From JAMXLO01 sp963850535 (GTDB lineage Bacteria > Pseudomonadota > Alphaproteobacteria > Acetobacterales > Acetobacteraceae): a stretch of DNA of 64,000 nt. A model generated the notes under the pieces. The model saw only the letters and a list, made by a program, of their open reading frames with translations, ran no database searches and had not been told where the DNA came from. The position numbers were made by a program, and so were the translations under genes. Within the stretch, counting starts at the first letter, position 1, and each line of letters opens with the position of its first letter. Below are positions 1 through 8,592 of the stretch, one piece after another. Location: positions 136,885 through 200,884 of the forward strand of contig CAWKMC010000024.1 of assembly GCA_963850535.1 (NCBI GenBank), read 5' to 3'.

Positions 1-2
1 AA

Positions 3-308
3 GGCGAGCGGGCGGTTCGTGAGCAGCGGCAGATCGTGATCTTCCCAGAGGGCACCCGAGCCGCTCCTGGCGAACAACTTCCGCTTCAACCAGGTGCCGT
101 GGCGCTGGCCGCCAGGACCCAGCTGCCGGTGATCCCGGTCGTCACGGATTCGGGTCGCTGCTGGGGACGCCGTGCATTCCAGAAACGGCCAGGGACGATC
201 AACATCTGGCTGCTTGACCCACTCCCTGCAGGTTCGAAGCGCGATCAGCTCATGCATAGGCTGGCACAGGCGCTAAGGTACGGCCCTGTGGACAACTCTG
301 TGGGCTGA
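3..308 (+). CDS. 1-acyl-glycerol-3-phosphate acyltransferase-like protein, C-terminal part
   Basis: The reading frame is open from the window edge, so the 5' part lies outside. It carries the FPEGTR motif (VIFPEGTR at about 36-59), which contacts the phosphate of lysophosphatidate in PlsC-family acyltransferases. The hydrophobic stretch PGAVALAARTQLPVIPVV follows, as is usual in the family. The catalytic HX4D box would lie upstream and is not visible. By family knowledge it would acylate position 2 of the glycerol backbone in membrane phospholipid synthesis. The next gene is on the same strand 235 bases downstream. Confidence 0.8.
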   Translation, partial: GERAVREQRQIVIFPEGTRAAPGEQLPLQPGAVALAARTQLPVIPVVTDSGRCWGRRAFQKRPGTINIWLLDPLPAGSKRDQLMHRLAQALRYGPVDNSVG

Positions 309-543
309 GCGCCAATTCGGCTCGCACACTGCAGTAGTCACCTCGCGCAAGGCATTGAAGAAAAACAAGTAGTGGCTGTACCCGCCTCAGCCGCAGCTTG
401 GCGCTCAACATGGGGATAGAGGCGGCGCCGCGGTTCGACCACCCGTGGCGGGCCCTGTGGGGGTCGCTCCGGTTGCCCCTGGGGCCGCGTTGCCTCGCTC
501 CCGCGTTCGCCTATAAGCAGCGCGCGGTTCAGTACGAGGCTGT

Positions 544-1578
544 ATGCGGCGAACGCGGAAGTTATGGCTCATCTTGCTCGCCGTGCCGCTCGTGCTGCTG
601 GTTGCCGATACGGTCTACTGGCGCGTCGTTGCGGGCAACTTGGAACACGGCTTTGCCAACTGGGTTGCACTTCAGAAAGCAAGTGGCTGGACGGAGGAGA
701 ACGGGCCGACCAGCATAAGTGGCTGGCCATCCGCGGCAACCCTTGTCATCCCCGCATTATCCCTGACGCGCCAGGGTGCGGACACGCCCACAAGTTTCAA
801 TTGGAGGGCCGAGAGGGTCAATGTGCGCATCGCGCTGGCACGGCCAACGATGCTCGAGATTACCCCGGAAGGTCAGCAGCAGGTTCGCCTGGCCGGCAAC
901 CCCCTTGTGACCTACACCGCCGGCCGCCTTCGCTTGCTCATGCCCCTTCAATCATCGAATTGGCCTGATTTCATCGACCTTATAGCCACTAATCTACGCG
1001 CCGAGACGCGAGCCGGGATCGCTAGCGTTCGAAGCTTGCAACTGCACCTCGCACTCCATCCTGAGGCCCATCCCGGCGAACCTGCGGCCATTTCCTCGCT
1101 CCATGCCGCGGATGTCGGCCTTCCCCCAGGCGTTGTCCGCCCGCTCGGTCCCAATATTGCCAAGCTGGAGATGGACGTGTCCTTGAATGGTCCGTTACCT
1201 ATCGGGGGAACCACCGCAGAACTCGCGACAAGCTGGCGTGACGGTGGTGGATCGCTGGAGATTCAGCATCTGATGCTGACTTGGGGGCCACTCGACCTCA
1301 CAGCCGGCGCAACCGTGGCACTCGACGACCAATTGCAGCCAATGGGCGCCGGGACTGCTCGCATTGTCGGATACGCCGAGTCACTGGACACACTGGCGGC
1401 GCATTCCATGATCAGCCGATCGGCTGCGACCGCAGCGAAGGCCGTTTTGTCGCTGCTCGCCAACGCGCCAGACGACGGCTCGCGTCCTGATGTGGAGGTG
1501 CCCCTGACGCTACAGTATCGGACCCTGTCGATGCGGCAGGTCCCGTTGCTGCGTCTGCCCGAGTTGGACTGGCCATAA
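544..1578 (+). CDS. DUF2125 domain-containing protein
   Basis: A 344-residue protein that starts with a basic stretch and one hydrophobic segment (residues about 6-24, LWLILLAVPLVLLVADTVYW). It is therefore probably exported or anchored in the inner membrane with the bulk in the periplasm. The W-(K/R)AERV and AGRLRLLMPLQ segments and the overall layout resemble DUF2125, a family of unknown function common in Alphaproteobacteria. The start was chosen because it immediately precedes the signal-like segment. No enzyme motif is visible. A GC-rich hairpin follows about 80 bases after the stop. Confidence 0.75.
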   Translation: MRRTRKLWLILLAVPLVLLVADTVYWRVVAGNLEHGFANWVALQKASGWTEENGPTSISGWPSAATLVIPALSLTRQGADTPTSFNWRAERVNVRIALARPTMLEITPEGQQQVRLAGNPLVTYTAGRLRLLMPLQSSNWPDFIDLIATNLRAETRAGIASVRSLQLHLALHPEAHPGEPAAISSLHAADVGLPPGVVRPLGPNIAKLEMDVSLNGPLPIGGTTAELATSWRDGGGSLEIQHLMLTWGPLDLTAGATVALDDQLQPMGAGTARIVGYAESLDTLAAHSMISRSAATAAKAVLSLLANAPDDGSRPDVEVPLTLQYRTLSMRQVPLLRLPELDWP

Positions 1579-1660
1579 CGCACTTGGGACTTGGCGATCG
1601 CTATGGGCGGGCGTAGCATAGCGGTGTGACGTCATCGACGAACAGCACGCGAATTAGCGG

Positions 1661-1682
1661 CCCGGCTGCCTGAGCAGCCGGG
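1661..1682. terminator. GC-rich hairpin, possible terminator
   Basis: A perfect 9-bp inverted repeat (CCCGGCTGC / GCAGCCGGG) with a four-base CTGA loop lies between the DUF2125 gene and the ACT-domain gene. No long T-run follows, only ATTT then CCTTTC, so it could be a weak rho-independent terminator or a processing stem. Confidence 0.4.
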
Positions 1683-1729
1683 GATTTACCCGCCTTTCAT
1701 CGTCGCGTCTCCTGTTCGGAATTGCCCCC

Positions 1730-2002
1730 ATGTCTGATGTTCCCTGCGTCGCCGTCCGCTTCATGCTTGATGCGGATGTATCGCCTGGCTTGTTGTGCCG
1801 TCTCCTGCAACCGTTCGGTCGCAGGGACCTAGTTCCCGACCGTATGTGGTCGCACCGTTCTGGTGACACCATGCATGTCGAGATTGCCATGGATGCGATA
1901 CCGGCCGCCGCGGTGCACCTCCTCGAGGGCAACCTGCGCCAGGTGATTGGCGTGCGTGCACTGACCCAGTTGCGACCGGAGGCGATCCGCCAGGCAGCTT
2001 GA
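1730..2002 (+). CDS. Small ACT-domain protein (IlvM-like) upstream of cydAB
   Basis: A 90-residue protein with the pattern of a single ACT domain. It has a first strand VAVRFMLDADVSPGLLCRLLQPFGRRDLVPDRM, where the PGLL-x-RLL-x-PF segment matches the ligand-binding turn of acetolactate-synthase small-subunit type ACT domains. A second strand HVEIAMDAIP and a helix ending LRQVIGVRAL follow. ACT domains usually bind small metabolites or regulate a partner enzyme. It lies 53 bases before cydA on the same strand and may share its transcript. A regulatory link to the oxidase is only inference; the partner is not identifiable. Confidence 0.6.
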   Translation: MSDVPCVAVRFMLDADVSPGLLCRLLQPFGRRDLVPDRMWSHRSGDTMHVEIAMDAIPAAAVHLLEGNLRQVIGVRALTQLRPEAIRQAA

Positions 2003-2055
2003 AGCGCGCCCAGCGCTCTGCATACTGAGGCACCCGGCAACCGCATGAGGTTGGC

Positions 2056-3450
2056 ATGCCCGGCGTAGCCGCTGTACTGCTGGCCCGCGCGCAGTTCGCG
2101 CTCACCGTCGGCTTCCACATAGTGCTGCCGGCGTTCAGCATCGGCCTGGCCAGCTATCTCGCGGTGCTGGAGATCCTGTGGTTGCTCACTCGCTGGCAGG
2201 TGTATCGCGATGTCTATCAGTATTGGCTGAAGGCATTCGCCGTCACGTTTGGCATGGGCGTCGTGTCCGGCCTCGTGATGTCGTACGAATTCGGCACCAA
2301 TTGGGCGCGCTTTGCCGATAAGGCCGGACCGGTGATCGGGCCGCTGATGGGCTATGAGGTGCTGACGGCCTTCTTCCTGGAAGCTGGCTTCCTCGGCATC
2401 ATGTTGTTCGGCCGCGATCGCGTCTCTCGCGGCATCTATTGCTTCGCTACGTTGATGGTCGCGATAGGGACACTGTTCAGCGCATTCTGGATCCTCGCTG
2501 CCAATTCCTGGATGCAGACTCCGCAAGGCTACACCGTGACGCCCGATGGGAGGTTCGAACCCGCCGACTGGTGGCAGGTCATCTTCAACCCGTCCTTCCC
2601 GTATCGGCTGGTTCACATGGTGATCGCGTCTTACCTGTCGGTTGCTTTCGTCGTAGGCGCGGTTGGCGCGTGGCACATGCGGCGCGACCTGCAAAATCAG
2701 GCAGCCCGCCTCATGTTCTCGATGGCAATGTGGATGGCCGTCGTCGTGGCACCTCTGCAGGTGCTGGCGGGCGATCAGCACGGATTGAACACGCTGGAGC
2801 ACCAACCCGCCAAAGTCGCCGCACTGGAGGGCGATTGGGAATCACAGCCTGGCCAGCCCCTGATCCTGTTCGGCATGCCCAACATGGACGCCGAGCGTAC
2901 TGACTGGGCTGTCGAGATACCGCATCTCGGCGCGCTGGTCCTGACGCATACCTGGAACGGCTCGATCAAAGGCCTGAAGGATTTCCCGCCTCAGGATCGG
3001 CCCTATTCGCCTGTGGTCTTCTGGGCATTCCGGATCATGGTGGGTCTCGGCCTGTTGATGGCGGCGGTTGGCGTGTGGGGCGCCTGGCTAAGGGCCCGCA
3101 ACCGGCTTTACACATCGATGTGGCTGCGCCGCGCCATGCTGCTGCTGGCGCCGTCGGGCTTCATCGCCTTGCTGTCGGGTTGGACGGTCACCGAGGTCGG
3201 CCGCCAGCCCTTCACCGTCTACGGTCTGCTGCGCACCGCCGACAGCGCCTCGCCTATCGACACCCCTGGCGTTGCCACGTCCCTGGCCGCCTTCGTTGTT
3301 GTATATGCAATCGTGTTCGGTGCCGGGTTCTTCTTCCTGTTTCGCGTGTTGCGCCGGCCGCCGACGACAGGCGAGCCCGGACCGCGGAGCGGTATGCCCG
3401 TCCGCTCGGCCGGAATCACTCCGGCGCCGGCTCTGGGACGGCAGCCATGA
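2056..3450 (+). CDS. cydA: Cytochrome bd-type ubiquinol oxidase subunit I (cyanide-insensitive type)
   Basis: A 464-residue, multi-helix membrane protein of the haem-bearing subunit of bd oxidase, which oxidises quinol and reduces O2 to water without pumping protons. Visible family marks are the haem-ligand region GFHIVLPAFSIG (residues about 20-31), the acidic pair in YEVLTAFFLEAGFLGIMLFG, the RLVHMVIASYLSV helix and the GRQPF motif (EVGRQPFTVYG) near residue 380. The periplasmic quinol loop is short, as in CioA-type oxidases. The gene is followed 63 bases later by subunit II in the same direction. Confidence 0.95.
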   Translation: MPGVAAVLLARAQFALTVGFHIVLPAFSIGLASYLAVLEILWLLTRWQVYRDVYQYWLKAFAVTFGMGVVSGLVMSYEFGTNWARFADKAGPVIGPLMGYEVLTAFFLEAGFLGIMLFGRDRVSRGIYCFATLMVAIGTLFSAFWILAANSWMQTPQGYTVTPDGRFEPADWWQVIFNPSFPYRLVHMVIASYLSVAFVVGAVGAWHMRRDLQNQAARLMFSMAMWMAVVVAPLQVLAGDQHGLNTLEHQPAKVAALEGDWESQPGQPLILFGMPNMDAERTDWAVEIPHLGALVLTHTWNGSIKGLKDFPPQDRPYSPVVFWAFRIMVGLGLLMAAVGVWGAWLRARNRLYTSMWLRRAMLLLAPSGFIALLSGWTVTEVGRQPFTVYGLLRTADSASPIDTPGVATSLAAFVVVYAIVFGAGFFFLFRVLRRPPTTGEPGPRSGMPVRSAGITPAPALGRQP

Positions 3451-3513
3451 TGGGCGAGTCTAGCGCACCATGGCGGTAGAGGTAGGGGACCGGGCTGACG
3501 CCCGGGAGCGCGC

Positions 3514-4521
3514 ATGACGTGGCTGCCAGTCATCTGGGCTGGGGTGATCGCGTTCGCGGTGCTGGCGTACGTGCTGCTGGATGGCTTCGATCTGGGCGTC
3601 GGCATCCTCTTCGCGGTCGAGCAGCGCGAAGAGGATCGCGACGTCATGGTCAGCTCCGTTGTGCCGGTCTGGGACGGCAACGAGACCTGGCTGGTGCTGG
3701 GCGGTGGTGGATTGTTCGCGGTGTTTCCTCTCGCCTATGCCGTGATCATGCCGGCGTTGTATCCGGCGATCATCACCATGCTGTTGTCGCTGGTGTTCCG
3801 CGGCGTAGGCTTCGAGTTCCGCTTCAGCGCCACGACGATGCGCGGAAGGATCTGGTGGGACCGCGGGATTTGCGTCGGCTCGACCCTTGCAGCGTTCTGC
3901 CAGGGCCTCATCCTTGGCGGCCTGCTGCAAGGCATTCGCGTGCAGGACCGCGTCTACGCCGGCGGCTGGTGGGATTGGCTGACGCCGTTCACCGTGCTCT
4001 GCGGCATCGCCCTTGTCATCGGATACGCATTGCAAGGCGCCTGCTGGCTCGTCTGGCGGTGCGAGGGCGCACTGCACCAGCGCGCGAGACAGCAGGCGCG
4101 CGTCCTCGCGGTGGCCACACTGGCGCTGATCGTCATCGTCAGCATATGGACACCGCTGCTGCACCCGACGTTCAGCGATCGCTGGTTCACCTGGCCTAAT
4201 ATTGTGTTGACCAGCCCGGTGCCTATTCTGGTCGCGCTTGCCGCCTGGCTGTTCTGGCGAGGACTTAACCAAGGACACCACGCCACGCCGCTGCTCTGCG
4301 CTCAGGCTTGGTTTATCCTGTGCTACGCCGGTCTTGCGATCAGCCTCTGGCCACTCATTGTGCCACCGGATATCACCATCTGGGACGCGGCGGCGCCGCC
4401 CGTGAGCCAGTACTTCCTGCTGATCGGCGCGCTGATCCTGGTGCCGATCATTCTGTGCTACACCGGCTTTGCCTACTGGGTGTTCCGCGGCAAGGTACGC
4501 CCCGGCATGCACACCTACTGA
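3514..4521 (+). CDS. cydB: Cytochrome bd-type ubiquinol oxidase subunit II
   Basis: A 335-residue integral membrane protein. The N-terminal LDGFDLGVGILF and VWDGNETWLVLGGGGLFAVFP segments are hallmarks of CydB/CioB. It is the structural partner of subunit I and completes the oxidase in the cytoplasmic membrane. The start was chosen at an ATG preceded by CGGGAG. A small CCGGGC/GCCCGG hairpin sits in the intergenic gap. No CydX or DUF2474 small subunit was recognised downstream; the next gene is convergent. Confidence 0.95.
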   Translation: MTWLPVIWAGVIAFAVLAYVLLDGFDLGVGILFAVEQREEDRDVMVSSVVPVWDGNETWLVLGGGGLFAVFPLAYAVIMPALYPAIITMLLSLVFRGVGFEFRFSATTMRGRIWWDRGICVGSTLAAFCQGLILGGLLQGIRVQDRVYAGGWWDWLTPFTVLCGIALVIGYALQGACWLVWRCEGALHQRARQQARVLAVATLALIVIVSIWTPLLHPTFSDRWFTWPNIVLTSPVPILVALAAWLFWRGLNQGHHATPLLCAQAWFILCYAGLAISLWPLIVPPDITIWDAAAPPVSQYFLLIGALILVPIILCYTGFAYWVFRGKVRPGMHTY

Positions 4522-4620
4522 GGTGTATTTGCGCGGTCGTCTGCCAGGACTATGCGCCGTCGCGGCACCCGTTCAAGCATCGCCGGCACACATTCTCGTT
4601 GCGCTGCCAAACTTGAGTCT

Positions 4621-5595
4621 TCAGGCATACGAGAATACCGGCGACAACCGTCTCGTTCGTGGGAAGATCGCCGTCAGAGCGTCTGTAACATGGCACGGAC
4701 GAGTCAGGCGCTGTATTTGCAGGCCCGCTTGACAGAGGCCTGCCAAAAACAGCTGATACACCGACAGGCTCCTCGGGATTGGGGCAAGTTCACCGTCCCT
4801 GAGCTGGCGGTCAAATCTCTGCAAACATTGCTCGAGTGATACGCGAGGACGAACGGATGCGACCAGGTCGAAGATATTGTCGCACACTCGAGACACGTCC
4901 TTTGGGTACATTTCTCTCGGAAGGAGGTCTTCATCGAAAAGCTTCTCGAGGTGTGTGGCGATCGTGACCCTTGACTCGAGGCCCGGCCATCGGGCGGCCG
5001 GCACTTGCGCACACAAGGGCTCATAGGCGCCGATCGAGGCATCAAGTAGCTCGACAGCTGCTTTGAGCTGCCAAGCTAGCCGAAGCCGGGGCCACCCAAC
5101 GCTCGAAGCCTTGTAAGCGAGATCGTGTGTAGCTGTAGACCAAGCATGTTCGAACGCAGTCCGCACCTGAACCTCGAAAAGTTGGGGGCCTCCTACCCCA
5201 TCGGCCGGAGCCAATGCGCCCGGTATAGGGTATAGTCGGCAATGGATACGCATCGAATCGAACCAGAACGACTCAGGCGGTTTCGTGTAATCTGATCTCT
5301 GCTTAACCGTGATCACTTCAAAAGCGGATTTACAGTGGTTAAGCACCTCCGCTACCTCTCCGCGCGTCGGCACAACAGCAGTAAATGCAATCATATCCTC
5401 TATGTCGGAGATCTTCTGGTATCTCCCACTTTCAATCTTTTCCGCCAGAGATTCGATCGTCTTTATGCGCCCGGAGTATGGAAAATTCCGCTGTTCACAA
5501 AATGCAATCAGGGAAGCCTTTGCCCTGGCATGGGTAGCGAGAAGAGATGCCTCATTGTTACTCCAATACCTTTGTAGCTCTTCAGGAACGATCAT
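4621..5595 (-). CDS. Stand-alone RelA/SpoT-domain protein
   Basis: A 324-residue protein with a RelA/SpoT nucleotidyltransferase-like core: RIKTIESLAEKIESGRY (the usual Arg/Lys-rich approach), DIEDMIAFTAVVPT (equivalent of the D-xx-G-R region but lacking the usual Gly-Arg), then ESFWFDSMRIHCRLY and FEVQVRTAFEHAW, which matches the E-x-Q-x-R motif of synthetases. There is no HD hydrolase, TGS or ACT domain; instead a C-terminal helical extension of about 140 residues. Small alarmone synthetases and the toxSAS/CapRel class have this layout. The direction of synthesis (pp(p)Gpp, ppApp or tRNA pyrophosphorylation) cannot be read here. No antitoxin is obvious next to it; IS5 lies directly upstream. 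Confidence 0.75.
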   Translation of the reverse strand: MIVPEELQRYWSNNEASLLATHARAKASLIAFCEQRNFPYSGRIKTIESLAEKIESGRYQKISDIEDMIAFTAVVPTRGEVAEVLNHCKSAFEVITVKQRSDYTKPPESFWFDSMRIHCRLYPIPGALAPADGVGGPQLFEVQVRTAFEHAWSTATHDLAYKASSVGWPRLRLAWQLKAAVELLDASIGAYEPLCAQVPAARWPGLESRVTIATHLEKLFDEDLLPREMYPKDVSRVCDNIFDLVASVRPRVSLEQCLQRFDRQLRDGELAPIPRSLSVYQLFLAGLCQAGLQIQRLTRPCHVTDALTAIFPRTRRLSPVFSYA

Positions 5596-6183
5596 GAGGC
5601 TTGCGGCAGGAAATCGGGCGCAGAGATGACCTGCACGATAGTGTTGATCCTCGTTTGTCTAGGACCCGGATCGTTGGACGCGGAGCGGGCGGCAGCGTAG
5701 TACGCCTCGGCAGGCTTAAATTTCTGCCGCCTAGGCTAGGCTGTGTGGACGGATTTAACCAGCATCAGCCCGCAGGCAAAACTGATGATTGCTGAGTAGC
5801 TGGTGTCGGTCTTCTCACAGCGCATGGCGACGCGTTTGAACCGTTTGAGCTTGCCGATCGCCTGTTCGACACGCGCCCGCAGTTTATACAGGCGCTTCGG
5901 GAAGAAGCGCCCTCTCCGCTTGGAGTTTTCGCGGCGCGGAATAACCGGTGTGATGCCGCGCGCGAGTGCCGCCGCCCGGTTGGCTTGGCTGTCATAGCCC
6001 TTGTCCGTCATCGCAATGCGCGGGCATGTCAGGGCCGATGTCGAGCGATATCTCGAACTGTGTGCTGTCGCTGACCTCGCCACCAGTCAGATGGAAGTCG
6101 AGAGTGTTGCCGTCGAGATCGGTCTTGAGGTGGATTTTTGTCGAGAAGCCGCCGCGCGAGCGGCCGAATGACTGGCGTTGCTG

Positions 6184-6366
6184 CCCCCTTGTATCTTGCC
6201 ATTGCCGACCACGAAGCCGTCGGCAAGCGTATCGGTGGACGGGAGACCGAAGCCCCCGAGGGTGATTGAGCCCGAGCAAAAGCGAGGTTCCCCGCCCACC
6301 GGTTCCAGAGGGAACCCGAACAGTCGCCTGGGCCGCAAGCCGAGCCCGCATTCGCAAGGACGGGTC
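6184..6366 (+). ncRNA. Candidate IS110 bridge RNA region (left end)
   Basis: The 183-base stretch between the IS110 left end and the transposase start has no coding content. It is conserved in length and layout with the copy at 30242-30425. In IS110-group elements the bridge RNA that pairs with target and donor DNA is transcribed from this left end (established for IS621). Between the two copies bases 6313-6366 are identical, while 6241-6300 differ at about 12 of 60 positions, as would be expected if loops vary and the scaffold is kept. Short complementary pairs such as GCCGACC/GTCGGC are visible. Expression and folding are inferred, not shown. Confidence 0.45.
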
Positions 6367-7315
6367 ATGGAATGCCACCGCGCCACCACGCCGAGCTTTG
6401 TCGGCATCGATGTCTCCAAGGATCGGTTGGATGTTCACGTAGTCCCATCAGGTCGGACCTTCACAGCCCAGCGGGACGGCAAAGGTTTGGAACAGTTGGC
6501 CGGTGATCTGCGTCAATTTGCCCCGGCGCTGGTTGTGCTTGAGGCGACGGGTGGGTTTGAGATCACTGTGGCTGCAGCGCTGGCCAGCGCGAACCTCCCG
6601 GTCGCGGTTGTCAATCCGCGTCAGATCCGGGACTTTGCTCGCGCCACTGGGCGATTGGCCAAGACCGACGCACTCGACGCTGAGGCTATTGCTCGGTTCG
6701 CTGAGCGCATTCGGCCTGAGCCACGCCAACTGGCCGACGCCGAGAGCCTGAGCCTGGGAGAACTGGTGCGCGCCGCCGTCAGGTGGTGGAGATGATCGGC
6801 ATGGAGACTAATCGGCAGCATCAGGCGCGGAATCCTCGTGTTCAGCGTATGCTTAAGGCAACATTGAAGACGCTGAGTGCTCAGCTCGCCGAGCTCGATC
6901 ACGAGATTGATGACACTGTCAGACGATCGCCGATCTGGCGTGCTGCCGACGATCTGCTGACATCGGTTCCTGGGATCGGTGATGTCACCGCACACACCCT
7001 GATCGCAGACTTACCCGAACTCGGTCAACTTGATTCCGTCGTGTCGCGGCCCTCGTCGGCGTCGCACCGATCAATCGAGATTCCGGGCAGATGCGCGGTA
7101 AACGCACCATCGCCGGCGGCCGGGCCGAAGTTCGCAACGCGCTGTATATGGCGACGCTAGCAGCGATCCGCTGGAACCCTGTCATCAACAAACATTATCA
7201 CGGCCTGGTCGATCGCGGACGCCCCAAGAAGGTCGCGCTTGTGGCATGCATGCGGCGTCTGCTCGGGATCCTTAATGCAATCATGCGGACCAAGACCCCA
7301 TGGCAATGCGCGTAA
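6367..7315 (+). pseudogene. IS110-family transposase, frameshifted
   Basis: It starts MECHRATTPSFVGIDVSKDRLDVHV, with the first catalytic Asp of the DEDD RuvC-like domain in GIDVSKD. It continues through EATGGFE and TDALDAEAIARFAERIRP. The frame shifts near 6780 (continuing MVEMIGMETNRQHQARNPRVQRML) and again near 7045 before RGKRTIAGGRAEVRNALYMATL, the Tnp_20 segment with the catalytic Ser region. The intact homologue at 29297-30241 shows what the full protein looks like (314 residues). Confidence 0.9.
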
Positions 7316-8592
7316 AGAATGGCGTCGAGCCGATCACAAGCCCAACCGGCATAGATCGCGGCGGGTCAAGGCCGAAGCCGCCGAAGGCGGTGGCGCAGCG
7401 CGCCAGCCTTGAGGCGTCGCGATGCATGCCGGATCATCAAAAAGCGAAACGACGCTTGACACGCAACACAGTCGCTTTTGCGCCGGCGGCCGACACGTGG
7501 GCGCGCGCTGTCGTGCTGTCGAAGAATTGGACCAAATGCGCCGTCTGGCTGCATTCCGCCAGCAGCTGGAAAAATGCCTCGAATACCCCGGAGCGGCTGA
7601 GCCGCCAGAACCGCTTCCATACGCTGTTCCACTTGCCAAATTCGCTGGGGAGTGCGCGCCACGTTACGCTGTGTACCGTGAAATAGTGAATGGCTTCCAG
7701 GAACTTACGGTCATCATGCCCGGGCTCTCCTCGGTTCGATTGCGCCGCATCGAACACTTCCAGCACGATCGACCAATCGCGCTCCGTCATTCCTGTCAGC
7801 ATGTCTGGCTCCCTGATGCCGGTCACGCAGTGATTCGAACAAATCCCGATTCGGGAATCCGTCAAAAACGCACGTCAGGGATTCCGTCCACACAGCCTAG
7901 CATTACAGTCGTGATTTCTCTATTGCGAAGCGGCGAATTGTCTGAATTTATGGCGAACCATGATTTGGAGATCATGGTCTGGTTATGCTCCTGTCGAAGC
8001 GACGCTGGAAGTTCTGGCGTCGGCACTGAGGGATGTGAAAGGTCGGATGCGGCAGTTGTTCGCGCAGGAGCGAACGGCGGTGAATGCCGGCTTGTTTCTG
8101 GATGGGTTGCTCAGCGAGGAGCAGCGTAAGACCGGCTGGATGCGTTCGGAGGCGGCGGGCGATGCTGGGCCGTGGCGTCAGCAGGAACTGCTTGGCCGCG
8201 ACCGTTGGAACGCCGATGCGCTGCGGGATCTTGTTCGCGAGTATGTCGTCGAACATCTGCGCGATGATGACGCAGTGCTGGTGATTGATGAGACCGGCTT
8301 CTTGAAGCAGGGCAAAGCCTCGTGTGGCGTGGCACGGCAGTATACGGGTTCCGCAGGGAAGATCACGAACTGCCAGATTGGCGTTTTTGCCACCTATGTG
8401 TCGCGCCATGGCCATGCCTTCATAGACCGTGCGCTGTATTTGCCGAAGAGTTGGGCTGACGACCCTTTACGCCTGAAGGCGACCTATGTTCCGAACGATA
8501 TTGGCTTCGCCGACGTAAGCGGCGCGGCATCATCACAGCTTGGACTGATTGACGCGGCAACGGTGTGGGCGGATAGGCTGTCGTAGTGGTGA

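Larger units (their letters stand above)
6184..7479 (+). mobile_element. IS110-family element, copy 1, inside IS5
   Basis: Boundaries were deduced by comparing this copy with the second one at 29131-30425. Both begin CCCCCTTGTATCTTGCC and end ...ACAGTCGCTTTT, after which the flanks diverge. No terminal inverted repeat or target duplication is evident, as expected for IS110. The layout is a 183-base non-coding left end, then the transposase, then about 160 bases of right end. Confidence 0.75.
5736..7802 (-). pseudogene. IS5-family transposase, interrupted
   Basis: The N-terminal half (7802 down to about 7480) reads MLTGMTERDWSIVLEVFD, then the WRALPSEFGKWNSVWKRFWR and LVQFFDSTTARAHVSAAGAK segments, the last holding the first catalytic Asp. 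The C-terminal half resumes at about 6183 with RQSFGRSRGGFSTKIHLKTD, then TDKGYDSQANR and RRGRFFPKRLYKLRARVEQAIGKLKRF, the IS5 C-terminal signature. IS110 sits exactly after AAGAK. A frameshift near 6010 also breaks the second half. It is not functional as read. Confidence 0.85.
5739..7897 (-). mobile_element. IS5-family element (IS427-like), split by an IS110
   Basis: Terminal inverted repeats GGCTGTGTGGACGG are visible at 5739 and, inverted, at the 7897 end, each flanked by TA (target duplication). Without the inserted IS110 (6184 to about 7479) the element would be about 0.86 kb, normal for this group. The transposase runs on the minus strand. The right flank runs straight into a CTAG target of the neighbouring IS701. 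Confidence 0.8.

Noticed and set aside
1654..2805. Long minus-strand open frame opposite the ACT gene and cydA
   Set aside because: It is antisense to clearly recognisable genes, is His/Arg/Gln-rich without motifs, and results from high-GC codon bias.
3460..4512. 350-codon minus-strand frame opposite cydB
   Set aside because: Exact shadow of cydB with low-complexity composition and no family features.
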